A DNA stretch of 64,000 nucleotides from assembly GCA_022767745.1 (NCBI GenBank), contig JALENN010000007.1, positions 62,001 to 126,000 of the forward strand. The letters are read 5' to 3'. This document shows positions 16,487-24,780 of the stretch, piece after piece. A model generated the notes under the pieces. That model did no database searches. It worked only from the letters and a program-made list of their open reading frames with translations, and was not told the origin of the DNA. Each line of letters opens with the position of its first letter. Within the stretch, counting starts at the first letter, position 1. A program made the position numbers and the translations under genes. This DNA comes from Alistipes sp. (GTDB taxonomy: Bacteria; Bacteroidota; Bacteroidia; Bacteroidales; Rikenellaceae).

Positions 16487-16675
16487 CCGCTGATTTCAGG
16501 CATGATGGGAGAGACCGGGCCGCAGACCGTGCAGGCGGTGCGACGGCCGTGGCGGATGCAGCGACGATGCTGAGGTGTCGGACGGCTGCAGGACGTGACG
16601 GCGAAGCCGACTGGACGTCGGGCCGGAGTCCCTTGAGTAATGCCGCAGGTAATAACATTCAAAGTACACAAAAAG

Positions 16676-17239
16676 ATGAAAACACTTCAGCTCAAAGCAG
16701 TGAAGCGTGCCGATTTCGGCAAGAAGGCCGCCAAGGCTTTCCGTCGCGAGGGTCTGGTACCCTGCATGATCTACGGTGGTGGCGAGGAGATCGCATTCAC
16801 CGTTGACGCCAAGGAGGTAAAGCCTCTGATCTACACTCCCAATTCGTATATCGTCGAGCTTGACATCGACGGCAAGGTCGAGAAGGCCGTAATGCGTGAG
16901 GTGCAGTTCCACCCCGTACGCGAGCAGATCCTTCACATCGACTTCTACCGTGTTCAGGAGGGCAAGCCCGTAGCCATAGCTGTCCCCGTACGTCTGAGCG
17001 GTACGGCCGAGGGTGTCAAGGTGGGTGGTAAGCTGGCCCTGTCGGCCCGCAAGCTCACCGTGAAGGCTCTCGTTGACCAGCTGCCCGACGAGGTGGTTGT
17101 TGACGTAACGCCGCTGAAGGTCGGTCAGACGATCTTCGTGGGTGACCTCAAGATGGAGGGCGTTTCGTTCGTTACTCCCGCCACGACGGCTGTCTGCGCC
17201 GTACGCGTAACGCGTGCTTCGCGCAGCAACCAGCAGTAA
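16676..17239 (+). CDS. rplY: 50S ribosomal protein L25, CTC type
   Basis: The 187-residue protein has the two-domain CTC form: an N-terminal 5S rRNA-binding L25 domain (about 1-92, MKTLQLKAVKRADFGKKAAK, FRREGLVPCMIYGGGEE, REVQFHPVREQILHIDF) and a C-terminal beta domain (about 93-187, VPVRLSGTAEGVKVGGKL, VTPLKVGQTIFVGDL). The ATG at 16676 is chosen; the frame opens 36 bases earlier. The gene sits 23 bases before pth, an arrangement common across bacteria. Confidence 0.96.
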   Translation: MKTLQLKAVKRADFGKKAAKAFRREGLVPCMIYGGGEEIAFTVDAKEVKPLIYTPNSYIVELDIDGKVEKAVMREVQFHPVREQILHIDFYRVQEGKPVAIAVPVRLSGTAEGVKVGGKLALSARKLTVKALVDQLPDEVVVDVTPLKVGQTIFVGDLKMEGVSFVTPATTAVCAVRVTRASRSNQQ

Positions 17240-17262
17240 TCCGGCGATAATCCGAGAAACGG

Positions 17263-17826
17263 ATGAAATATCTGATCGTAGGACTGGGCAACATCGGCGC
17301 CGAGTACGCCGATACCCGTCACAACATCGGATTCAGAGTGTTGGATGCCTTGGCCGAGGCATCCAACGTCTCTTTTACGGCGGGCCGTTACGGCTCGACG
17401 GCGACGCTGCGCCACCGTGGACGCACGGTGATACTGCTCAAGCCGTCGACCTACATGAACCTATCGGGCAAGGCCGTGCGTTACTGGCTTGAGCAGGAGA
17501 AGATCCCCATCGAGAACCTGCTCGTCATCTCCGACGACATAGCCCTGCCGTTCGGCGAGCTGCGCATGCGCAAGAAGGGCAGCGCAGGCGGACACAACGG
17601 CCTGAAGAACATAGCCGAGATGCTCGGGCGCGAGGACTGGGCCCGCATGCGTTTCGGCATCGGGGGCGACTTCGCCCGCGGCGGACAGGTGGACTACGTG
17701 CTGGGACACTGGACTGCCGACGAGCAGGCCGCCATGGCCGAGCGGCTCAAGGTCTTCGGCGATGCGGCACTGTCGTTCGTGGCCGTGGGGCCCGATCTCA
17801 CGATGAACGCATTCAACAAGAAGTAG
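17263..17826 (+). CDS. pth: Peptidyl-tRNA hydrolase
   Basis: The 187-residue protein is of usual length. It carries the catalytic His20 in DTRHNIGF, Asn10 in GLGNIG, the TYMNLSG loop, Asp in SDDIALPFG and GSAGGHNGLK. It releases tRNA from peptidyl-tRNA that drops off the ribosome, which recycles tRNA. It shares a transcript with rplY and is followed by a strong terminator. Confidence 0.97.
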   Translation: MKYLIVGLGNIGAEYADTRHNIGFRVLDALAEASNVSFTAGRYGSTATLRHRGRTVILLKPSTYMNLSGKAVRYWLEQEKIPIENLLVISDDIALPFGELRMRKKGSAGGHNGLKNIAEMLGREDWARMRFGIGGDFARGGQVDYVLGHWTADEQAAMAERLKVFGDAALSFVAVGPDLTMNAFNKK

Positions 17827-17843
17827 ACCCTGCGGAAGTAATG

Positions 17844-17884
17844 AAAAAAGGACGGATCACGATTCGGTGATCCGTCCTTTTTTA
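17844..17884. terminator. Bidirectional terminator between pth and the YitT gene
   Basis: AAAAGGACGGATCAC / GTGATCCGTCCTTTT forms a 15-base-pair stem flanked by an A-run and a T-run. It serves convergent transcription from both sides. Confidence 0.95.
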
Positions 17885-17914
17885 TGCCTTGACTGTTGCC
17901 GTGGGGCCGGGGCG

Positions 17915-18823
17915 TCAGATCTTGCTCAGGGCGTCGAACCCCTTGCCGTAGACACCCATCACCGAACCCATGGTGATGAAGGCGTTCTGGTCAACGCGCT
18001 TGGCTATCTTGAGTATGCTCGATGCATCGCGCTTACGGCATACGACCATCACGATCTTGCAGCTGTGCTGGGTGTACCATCCCATGCCGTCGATGAGCGT
18101 CACGCCGCGGTGCGCCTCGTTGTTGATGGCGTTGGCGATGCTCTCGTAGTCGTTGCTTATGATCATTATCTGGCTCGACTGCTGGCTTCCCGACTGTATG
18201 AGGTCTACCGTGTAGCCGTAGACGGCGACCATTATGTAACCGTAGATGACGGTGGCGATACCCGACGCTATGTCGGTTGCGAAGAAGAGCGAGCAGCCGA
18301 TGATGACGAAGTCGCCGGCGATGACGATGCGACCGTAGCTGACGGTGCGGTACTTGTTGATTATCATGGCCACGATGTCGGTGCCGCCCGTAGACCCTCC
18401 CTGGCTGAAGCATACGGCCACACCCGTGCCGGCGATGATGGCGCCGAGGATGACGAGCAGTATGTTGTGCGAGTCGATGTTCTGGGTGTATATCTCGAGT
18501 ATGTTCTCGGGCAGGATCACGCCCCACATGTCCATCGCGATGGAGAGGATTATGATGCAGTATATGGTTTTGATGCCGAAGTTCCACCCGACGATGAATC
18601 CGGCCACGAGCAGCAGCAGGGCGTTGACGATGAATACGAACTGTCCGATCGAGATGGCCGGTACGAGGTGGTTGAGCAACATCGAGAGTCCCGTGGCGCC
18701 GCCACCCATACCTCCTGCGGGTATGATGCATGCAACCCATCCGAACGAGTACAACAGCATGCCTATGGCCATGATGAAGTACTCCTTAATTGCTCCCAGA
18801 ATCGAGTCGAGTGTGATTTTCAT
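17915..18823 (-). CDS. YitT family membrane protein with DUF2179
   Basis: The 302-residue protein has five or six membrane segments over residues ~15-200, with the family's Gly-rich loops (WVACIIPAGGMGGGATGLSM and CFSQGGSTGGTDIVAMII). A soluble C-terminal DUF2179 domain follows (about 215-295, QIMIISNDYESIANAINNE, RGVTLIDGMGWYTQH, VVCRKRDASSILKIAK). Function is not established; transport has been proposed for the family. It has its own promoter, which overlaps the end of the upstream radical SAM gene. Confidence 0.92.
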   Translation of the reverse strand: MKITLDSILGAIKEYFIMAIGMLLYSFGWVACIIPAGGMGGGATGLSMLLNHLVPAISIGQFVFIVNALLLLVAGFIVGWNFGIKTIYCIIILSIAMDMWGVILPENILEIYTQNIDSHNILLVILGAIIAGTGVAVCFSQGGSTGGTDIVAMIINKYRTVSYGRIVIAGDFVIIGCSLFFATDIASGIATVIYGYIMVAVYGYTVDLIQSGSQQSSQIMIISNDYESIANAINNEAHRGVTLIDGMGWYTQHSCKIVMVVCRKRDASSILKIAKRVDQNAFITMGSVMGVYGKGFDALSKI

Positions 18824-18902
18824 GATTGTGTTTGCTTATACTTTGTAACTGCCATGTGGCGTTTGACTGCAAAATCTGATCCTATACCTCTAAATTTCGC
18901 CG

Positions 18903-18934
18903 CAAATATAATATAAGGTGGTCGTTTTGACAAA
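18903..18934 (-). promoter_or_regulatory. Promoter of the YitT gene
   Basis: On the minus strand TTTG (18934-18931), 20 bases, then TATATTTG (18910-18903). The -33 element lies just past the stop of the TIGR01212 gene. Confidence 0.78.
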
Positions 18935-18935
18935 T

Positions 18936-19919
18936 TTATTTGCTTTCGTCGCCTGATATTGCCTTCGGCGGCCTGTCGGCGGCCTCGTACAGGTCGCCCT
19001 GCCGTGCGCCGAGCTCCTCGAGGCGTCGGTCGAGCATCGCCAGCAGCGTCTCGTTGCGTATGAGCCCCCACCCCTCGGTGTGGTGGAACCGCGGCGGGGC
19101 CTCGCCGGCGAAGCGCTCGACGACGATGTCGGGGCGCAGGCGGCGCAGTATGGCGATGAAGAGGTCGATGTACTCCTCGACGCTCCAGAAACGGAACCGC
19201 TCGGGGTGGGCGTCGTACTCGGCGGCCAGGGGCGTGCCGCGGAAGAGCTGCAGCTGGTGGAACTTTACGGTCGTGAGCGGCAGGCCGTTTATGTCGGCGG
19301 CGCGGTCGATGAGCATCTGCTTCGTCTCGCCTGGCAGGCCCAGGATGAAGTGTGCGCCGGTGTGGATGCCTCGCTCGGCGGTCATGCCGATGGCGCGGCG
19401 CGCCGTGGCGAAGTCGTGGCCGCGGTTTATGTGGCGCAGGGTGTTGTCCGAGGTGGACTCCACACCGTACTCGATGGCTACGTAGCGGTCGCGGGCCAGC
19501 GAGGCGAAGTAGTCGAGCTTCTGCTCGTCAACGCAGTCGGGGCGTGTGCCTATGACGATACCCGCCACGTCGGGGTGGGCGAGGGCCTCGTCGTAGAGGT
19601 GTCGCAGATGCTCCAGCGGCGCATAGGTGTTGGAGAACGACTGGAAGTATACGAGGAAACTCCCGGCCGTGCGGTATCGGCGGCGGTGGAACTCGATGCC
19701 CTCGTCGATCTGCTGCGTGACGCTCTTTGCCGGGGTGCAGTACGAGGGGGTGAATGCGGCGTTGTCGCAGAACGTGCAGCCGCCGCGGCCGACGGTGCCG
19801 TCGCGGTTGGGGCATGTGAAACCGGCGTTCACGGCCACCTTCTGTATGCGGTGCCCGAACGTGCGCCGAAAGTAGGCGGCGTAGCTGTTGAATCTGCGGT
19901 TATCGCCCCAGGGGAACAT
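18936..19919 (-). CDS. TIGR01212 family radical SAM protein (YhcC-like)
   Basis: The 327-residue protein has the family's iron-sulphur motif with Cys36, Cys48 and Cys51 (CPNRDGTVGRGGCTFC), preceded by RIQKVAVNAGFT. SAM-binding features include YFQSFSNTYAPLE and IEYGVESTSDNTL; AHFILGLPGET and VKFHQLQLFRGTPLA are also typical. E. coli YhcC is of this family; its role is poorly defined. Length is normal. Confidence 0.92.
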   Translation of the reverse strand: MFPWGDNRRFNSYAAYFRRTFGHRIQKVAVNAGFTCPNRDGTVGRGGCTFCDNAAFTPSYCTPAKSVTQQIDEGIEFHRRRYRTAGSFLVYFQSFSNTYAPLEHLRHLYDEALAHPDVAGIVIGTRPDCVDEQKLDYFASLARDRYVAIEYGVESTSDNTLRHINRGHDFATARRAIGMTAERGIHTGAHFILGLPGETKQMLIDRAADINGLPLTTVKFHQLQLFRGTPLAAEYDAHPERFRFWSVEEYIDLFIAILRRLRPDIVVERFAGEAPPRFHHTEGWGLIRNETLLAMLDRRLEELGARQGDLYEAADRPPKAISGDESK

Positions 19920-20043
19920 TGCGTTTGCGGATAGTGTCGGTCGGTTTGGTGTGGCATCGGGGCAACTTGTCCCGCCAATACAAAATTAGCCAAACAATCG
20001 GAAAAACGCGCGGAGCACAATGAAAATATAGCGAATTAATGCG

Positions 20044-20051
20044 TATCTTTG
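20044..20051 (+). promoter_or_regulatory. -7 element for priA-comF
   Basis: TATCTTTG lies about 24 bases before the priA start. The -33 region (GAAAATATAG) is poor. Confidence 0.55.
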
Positions 20052-20074
20052 ATATTTGATGATCCGTTGAGCCT

Positions 20075-22333
20075 ATGATGTATGCCGACATAGTATTGCC
20101 TCTGGCCCAGCCGGCCTATACGTTTGCCGTGCCCGAGGGCATGGAACTGCGCTGCGGCGATGCCGTGGCGGTGCAGTTCGGGCAGCGTTATATCTATACG
20201 GGCATCGTGTGGCGTCTGCACGGCGTGCGTCCCGACTTCAAGCGTGTGAAGAGTGTCGGCGCGCGTCTATACGACGTGCCGCTTCTGGACGAGCGGCAGA
20301 TGCGTTTCTGGGAGTGGATGGCCGACTACTACATGTGTACGCTGGGTGAGGTGATGCGCATGGCGCTGCCGTCGATGGCCAAGCCGCGCGGCCGCAGCGA
20401 GGAGGAATTTTCGGCCGAGGTGTTCCGCCCGCGCACCGAGCAGTATGTCGTCCTGGCCGAGGCGTGGCGCGATGCCGGGGCGCTGTCGGCCGAGTGCGAC
20501 CGCATACGCCGCCGTGCGCCGCGCCGTTGCGAGGCGCTGGAGGCGCTGGCAGCCTTCGGCGACGAGGGCCGTACGGAGGACGGGGCCATTCCGCGCCGCC
20601 TGCTCGACATCGACGGGGCGGTGCTTGCTGCCCTGCGCAAGGGCGGGTATGTCGATGTGACGGAACGCGAACGCCGTGCCGAACGTGGCGGGTATCCCCG
20701 TTTCGCGCCGCCGCGCCTGACCGAGGTGCAGGCCCGTGCCGCCGACGAGATACGCGCCTCGTGGGCGTCGGGCGTGACGACGCACCTGCTGCGCGGCGTC
20801 ACGGGCTCGGGCAAGACCGAGATATACATGAACCTCATGGCCGAGACTCTTGCCTCGGGGGGCGACGTGCTGATGCTGGTGCCTGAGATAGCCTTCACGG
20901 CGCAGCTCGTCGAGCGCATGGAGCGTGTCTTCGGCAGCCGCGTGACGGCATACCACTCGAAGCTGACGGTACTGCGCCGCACGGAGACCTACATGCGGCT
21001 GCTGCACAGCGAGGGCGGCGAACTGGTCGTGGGGACGCGGTCGGCGCTCTTCCTGCCGCTGCGCCGCCTGCGCATGATCGTCGTGGACGAGGAGCACGAT
21101 CCGAGTTACAAGCAGAGCGATACGGCGCCGCGCTACAACGCGCGCGACTGCGCCGTGGTGCTGGCCTCGACTTTCGGGGGCCGCGTGCTGCTGGGCAGTG
21201 CCACGCCCTCGCTCGAGAGCTATGCCAACGCGCTGTGGCACAAGTACGGCTACTCGGTCATCGAGGAGCGTTACGGCGGGGCGCGCCAGCCCGACATCAT
21301 CGTGTCGGACACGATGCGCGCCGTCAAGCGCGGCGAGCGCCGCAGCCACTTCAACATAGAGCTCATACGCGCCATGGAGGGGGCGCTGTCGCGGGGCGAG
21401 CAGGTAATGTTGTTCCAGAACCGACGCGGCTTTTCGCCCTTTGTCTCGTGCCGCGAGTGCGGGTGGACGATGCGCTGTCCCCACTGCAACGTGACGCTCA
21501 CGATGCACAAGTCGTCGGGACGCATGGAGTGCCACTACTGCGGCTATACGGCCTCGGTGCCGCGCACGTGCCCGCAGTGCGGCACGGCCGACCCCGCGCC
21601 GATGGGCTTCGGTACGGAGCGGGTCGAAGAGCGCATCGCCGAACTCTTCCCCGAGGCACGCGTGGGGCGCCTCGACCGCGACACCTCCACCTCGGAGAGC
21701 GCCTACAACCGCATAATAAAGGATTTCGAGAGCGGCCGCAGCGACATTCTCGTCGGCACGCAGATGATAACCAAGGGCTTCGACTTCGGGCGGGTGTCGG
21801 TGGTCGGAATACTCAACGCCGACAACCTCCTGAACAGCCCCGACTTCCGCTCTTCGGAGCGGGCCTTCCAGCTCATGACGCAGGTGGCGGGGCGCGCCGG
21901 ACGCCGCCAGACGGGCGGCACGGTCGTAATACAGACCTCCGAGCCCGAGAACCCCGTGGTGCGGTGGGTCGCGGCGGGCGACTATGACGCCATGGCGCGC
22001 AGCCAGCTGGCCGAGCGCCACGCCTTCAGCTACCCGCCCTATTCGCGTCTGGTGCGGCTGACGCTGCGCGACCGCGACGCCGTGCGCCTGCGCGAGGGTG
22101 CCGTATGGCTGGCGGGGGCACTGCGCGAGCGCTTCGGCCGGCGTGTCTTCGGCCCCGTGGCGCCGCCCGTTGACCGCGTGCGCGAGGTCTTCATCGTGCA
22201 GATCATGCTCAAGATCGAGAGCGGCCGTCCCATGTCGCGTGCGCGCGAACTTCTGCGCGGGTGCCTCGACCGCATGGCGGGCGAGGAGCGGCTGCGGCAG
22301 ATAAACGTTTCGGTGGATGTCGATGTTCAGTGA
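20075..22333 (+). CDS. priA: Primosomal protein N' (replication restart helicase)
   Basis: The 752-residue protein has an N-terminal DNA-binding region (MMYADIVLPLAQPAYTFAVP), helicase Walker A GVTGSGKT (241-248), the DEEH box (338-341), and a zinc region near residues 455-505 with eight Cys in CxxC pairs (CRECGWTMRCPHC, CHYCGYTASVPRTCPQC). QVAGRAGR and GTQMITKGFDF are helicase motifs of the second half. PriA reloads the replisome at collapsed forks. The start may be either of two adjacent ATG codons (20075 or 20078). The downstream comF overlaps it. Confidence 0.96.
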   Translation: MMYADIVLPLAQPAYTFAVPEGMELRCGDAVAVQFGQRYIYTGIVWRLHGVRPDFKRVKSVGARLYDVPLLDERQMRFWEWMADYYMCTLGEVMRMALPSMAKPRGRSEEEFSAEVFRPRTEQYVVLAEAWRDAGALSAECDRIRRRAPRRCEALEALAAFGDEGRTEDGAIPRRLLDIDGAVLAALRKGGYVDVTERERRAERGGYPRFAPPRLTEVQARAADEIRASWASGVTTHLLRGVTGSGKTEIYMNLMAETLASGGDVLMLVPEIAFTAQLVERMERVFGSRVTAYHSKLTVLRRTETYMRLLHSEGGELVVGTRSALFLPLRRLRMIVVDEEHDPSYKQSDTAPRYNARDCAVVLASTFGGRVLLGSATPSLESYANALWHKYGYSVIEERYGGARQPDIIVSDTMRAVKRGERRSHFNIELIRAMEGALSRGEQVMLFQNRRGFSPFVSCRECGWTMRCPHCNVTLTMHKSSGRMECHYCGYTASVPRTCPQCGTADPAPMGFGTERVEERIAELFPEARVGRLDRDTSTSESAYNRIIKDFESGRSDILVGTQMITKGFDFGRVSVVGILNADNLLNSPDFRSSERAFQLMTQVAGRAGRRQTGGTVVIQTSEPENPVVRWVAAGDYDAMARSQLAERHAFSYPPYSRLVRLTLRDRDAVRLREGAVWLAGALRERFGRRVFGPVAPPVDRVREVFIVQIMLKIESGRPMSRARELLRGCLDRMAGEERLRQINVSVDVDVQ

Positions 22334-23039
22334 CATAGCAGCCGACGTCGCCTCGCTCATCTTCCCGCGCACATGTCCCGTATGCGGCGCCGCTATGCCG
22401 CGCAACGGCGGCGTCGTATGCACCATGTGCGAGATTACGGCGCCGCTTACTAATCTGTGGCTGGAGCGCGGCAACGCCATGGAGCAGCGTTTCTGGGGGC
22501 TTATGCCCGTCGAGGCGGCCTCGGCGTTCTTCTGGTTCGTCGAGGGAAGCGCGTGGCGCAACGTGGTGCACCGTTTCAAGTACTCGGGGGCGTGGCGTAC
22601 GGCATACGAGCTGGGCCGCTGGTACGGTGCCTGCATGAAGCAGGGCGGACTGTACGATGCGGTCGAGGTCGTGGTGCCCGTGCCGCTGCACCCGCGGCGC
22701 CTGATTGCGCGCGGCTACAACCAGTCGGAGCACTTGGCCGAGGGTATCGCCCGCGAGCTGGGCGTGGGCGTAGAGCGGGGCTGCATGCGCCGCCACCGCT
22801 ATAATGCGAGCCAGACGCGGCAGTCGTCTCACGGGCGGTGGGAGAATGTCGAGGGAATCTTCTCGGTGCGCCGTCCCGAACGTCTCGCGGGGCGGCATGT
22901 GCTGCTGGTGGACGACGTCTTCACGACGGGTGCCACGATGATATCGTGCGGCAGTGCGCTGCTTGCGGCGGCGGAGGGGGTGCGCCTTAGCGTGGCGACA
23001 TTGGCCGTGTCGCGCAAGAGCCTGGGCATTAAGCCGTAG
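22317..23039 (+). CDS. ComF family phosphoribosyltransferase-like protein
   Basis: The 240-residue protein has an N-terminal Cys motif (CPVCGAAMPRNGGVVCTMC), the segment VVVPVPLHPRRLIARGYNQS, and the PRPP-binding signature VLLVDDVFTTGAT. ComF proteins support DNA uptake in naturally competent bacteria, and their wider role is unclear. The start overlaps the end of priA by 17 bases (an alternative ATG at 22323 still overlaps), so translation is probably coupled. Confidence 0.9.
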   Translation: MSMFSDIAADVASLIFPRTCPVCGAAMPRNGGVVCTMCEITAPLTNLWLERGNAMEQRFWGLMPVEAASAFFWFVEGSAWRNVVHRFKYSGAWRTAYELGRWYGACMKQGGLYDAVEVVVPVPLHPRRLIARGYNQSEHLAEGIARELGVGVERGCMRRHRYNASQTRQSSHGRWENVEGIFSVRRPERLAGRHVLLVDDVFTTGATMISCGSALLAAAEGVRLSVATLAVSRKSLGIKP

Positions 23040-23085
23040 CGTCGGACGCGCGCGCCGCCGGCGTCGCGAAATGTGGAAAAACGCC

Positions 23086-23115
23086 TTGCCCTTCGGCGGA
23101 AATTGTATAATTTTG
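23086..23115 (+). promoter_or_regulatory. Promoter of dnaB
   Basis: TTG at 23086-23088, 19 bases, then TAATTTTG at 23108-23115, 26 bases before the dnaB ATG. Confidence 0.78.
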
Positions 23116-23141
23116 TAACTTGAATATCATACCCCTTTTTT

Positions 23142-24737
23142 ATGGCAAAGGATTTTACTCCGTCGGCCTCCAACAGGGCCGCTTACGATAAACTCGCCGA
23201 TACGCCCGTGGCGGGTGTCGTGCCGCCGCAGGCCGTGGAGCTTGAGGAGACGGTGCTCGGCGCCCTCATGCTGGAGAAGGACAGCATCATCGCCGTGCAG
23301 GAGTATATCACGGCCGATGCCTTCTATACCGAGGAGCACCGCCTCATATACAAGGCCATAGAGTCGCTGTCGGCCGAGCTGAAGCCCATCGACCTCTATA
23401 CGGTGACCGAGTGCCTGAAGGCGCGCAAGGAGCTCAAGAAGGTGGGCGGCGCGGCCTACCTGGCGCAGCTTACGCAGAAGGTGGGATCGGCGGCCAACGT
23501 CGAGTTCCACGCCAAGATCATAGCCCAGAAATATGTCCAGCGCGAGCTGATACGCTCGGCTACCGAGATACAGCGCCGCTCCTATGACGAGGAGCAGGAC
23601 GTGACCGACCTGATAGGTTTCGCCGAGAGCGAGATATTCAAGGTGGCCGAGGGCCACGTCAAGCGTTCGGTGCAGAACGCCAAGGATATCCTGGCCAAGG
23701 CCCTGGCGCAGATCGAGCAGGCGAGCAAGAACACGAGCGCCTTCAACGGCGTACCGTCGGGCTTCATGGCCATCGACCGCGTGACGCTGGGATGGCAGCC
23801 GTCGGACCTTATCATCATCGCGGCGCGTCCGTCGATGGGTAAGACGGCATTCGTGCTCTCGATGGCGCGCAACATGGCCATCGACCACGAGTCGCCCGTT
23901 GCGTTCTTCTCGCTCGAGATGTCGGCCGTGCAGCTTATGATGCGACTCATCGTGGCCGAGACGGGCCTCAGCGGCACCGACATCAAGAGCGGCCGCCTTA
24001 CGCCCGAGCAGTGGCGCCATCTGGAGAGCGCGACCAAGCCGCTGGGTACGGCCCCGCTCTATATCGACGACACGCCGGCGCTGTCGGTCTTCGAGTTCCG
24101 CTCGAAGGCGCGCCGTCTGAAGATAGACCACGACATAAAGATCATCGTGATCGACTACCTGCAGCTGATGACGGGCAACCAGGACTCGAAGGGCAACCGC
24201 GAGCAGGAGGTGGCCTTCATCTCGCGTACGCTCAAGGCCATAGCCAAGGAGCTGGATGTGCCCATCATAGCGCTGTCGCAGCTGAACCGTTCGACCGAGA
24301 CGCGTGGCGGCTCGAAGCGTCCGCAGCTGTCGGACCTGCGAGAGTCGGGTGCCATCGAGCAGGATGCCGACATCGTGGCCTTCATCCACCGTCCCGAGTA
24401 CTACGGCATCAACACCGACGAGAACGGAATGCCGACGGCGGGCATGGCCGAGATCATATTGGCCAAGCACCGTAACGGTGCGGTGACGGACGTTAAGCTG
24501 CGCTTCCTGAAGGACCAGGCGCGCTTCGCCGACATGGATGCCGACGAGAACTCGACGGCGGCCGATCCCATGGGCGGCTACAACCAGATCTCGAGCAGCG
24601 CCAACGCTCCCGACGACGGCTTCGGTCCCGTGCCCGGAGGCCTCGGGTCGTCGATGGCGGGCAACGAGTTCGGTCTGGAGCAGGGCCCGGTGAATGTCGA
24701 CCGTCAGGCGCCGCTGACGGACGAGGTGCCGTTCTGA
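23142..24737 (+). CDS. dnaB: Replicative DNA helicase
   Basis: The 531-residue protein has the N-terminal DnaB domain (AVELEETVLGALMLEKDS), a linker helix and the RecA-like core with Walker A ARPSMGKTAFVLSMARN, FFSLEMSAVQLMMRL, Walker B IIVIDYLQLM and QLNRSTETRGGSKRPQLSDL. The C-terminal ~45 residues are Gly/Asp/Pro-rich and look disordered (DPMGGYNQISSSANAPDDG), as often in Bacteroidetes. It is the hexameric helicase of the replication fork. Confidence 0.97.
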   Translation: MAKDFTPSASNRAAYDKLADTPVAGVVPPQAVELEETVLGALMLEKDSIIAVQEYITADAFYTEEHRLIYKAIESLSAELKPIDLYTVTECLKARKELKKVGGAAYLAQLTQKVGSAANVEFHAKIIAQKYVQRELIRSATEIQRRSYDEEQDVTDLIGFAESEIFKVAEGHVKRSVQNAKDILAKALAQIEQASKNTSAFNGVPSGFMAIDRVTLGWQPSDLIIIAARPSMGKTAFVLSMARNMAIDHESPVAFFSLEMSAVQLMMRLIVAETGLSGTDIKSGRLTPEQWRHLESATKPLGTAPLYIDDTPALSVFEFRSKARRLKIDHDIKIIVIDYLQLMTGNQDSKGNREQEVAFISRTLKAIAKELDVPIIALSQLNRSTETRGGSKRPQLSDLRESGAIEQDADIVAFIHRPEYYGINTDENGMPTAGMAEIILAKHRNGAVTDVKLRFLKDQARFADMDADENSTAADPMGGYNQISSSANAPDDGFGPVPGGLGSSMAGNEFGLEQGPVNVDRQAPLTDEVPF

Positions 24738-24780
24738 TGCGCGGCAGTGATACGTTTCGGTTGAAAACGATATAGAGGGT

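Noticed and set aside
20267..22636. A 789-codon minus-strand open frame across priA and comF
   Set aside because: It is a shadow of high-GC coding sequence: the plus-strand frames have full family motifs, and the translation is low-complexity Arg/His/Ala without domains.
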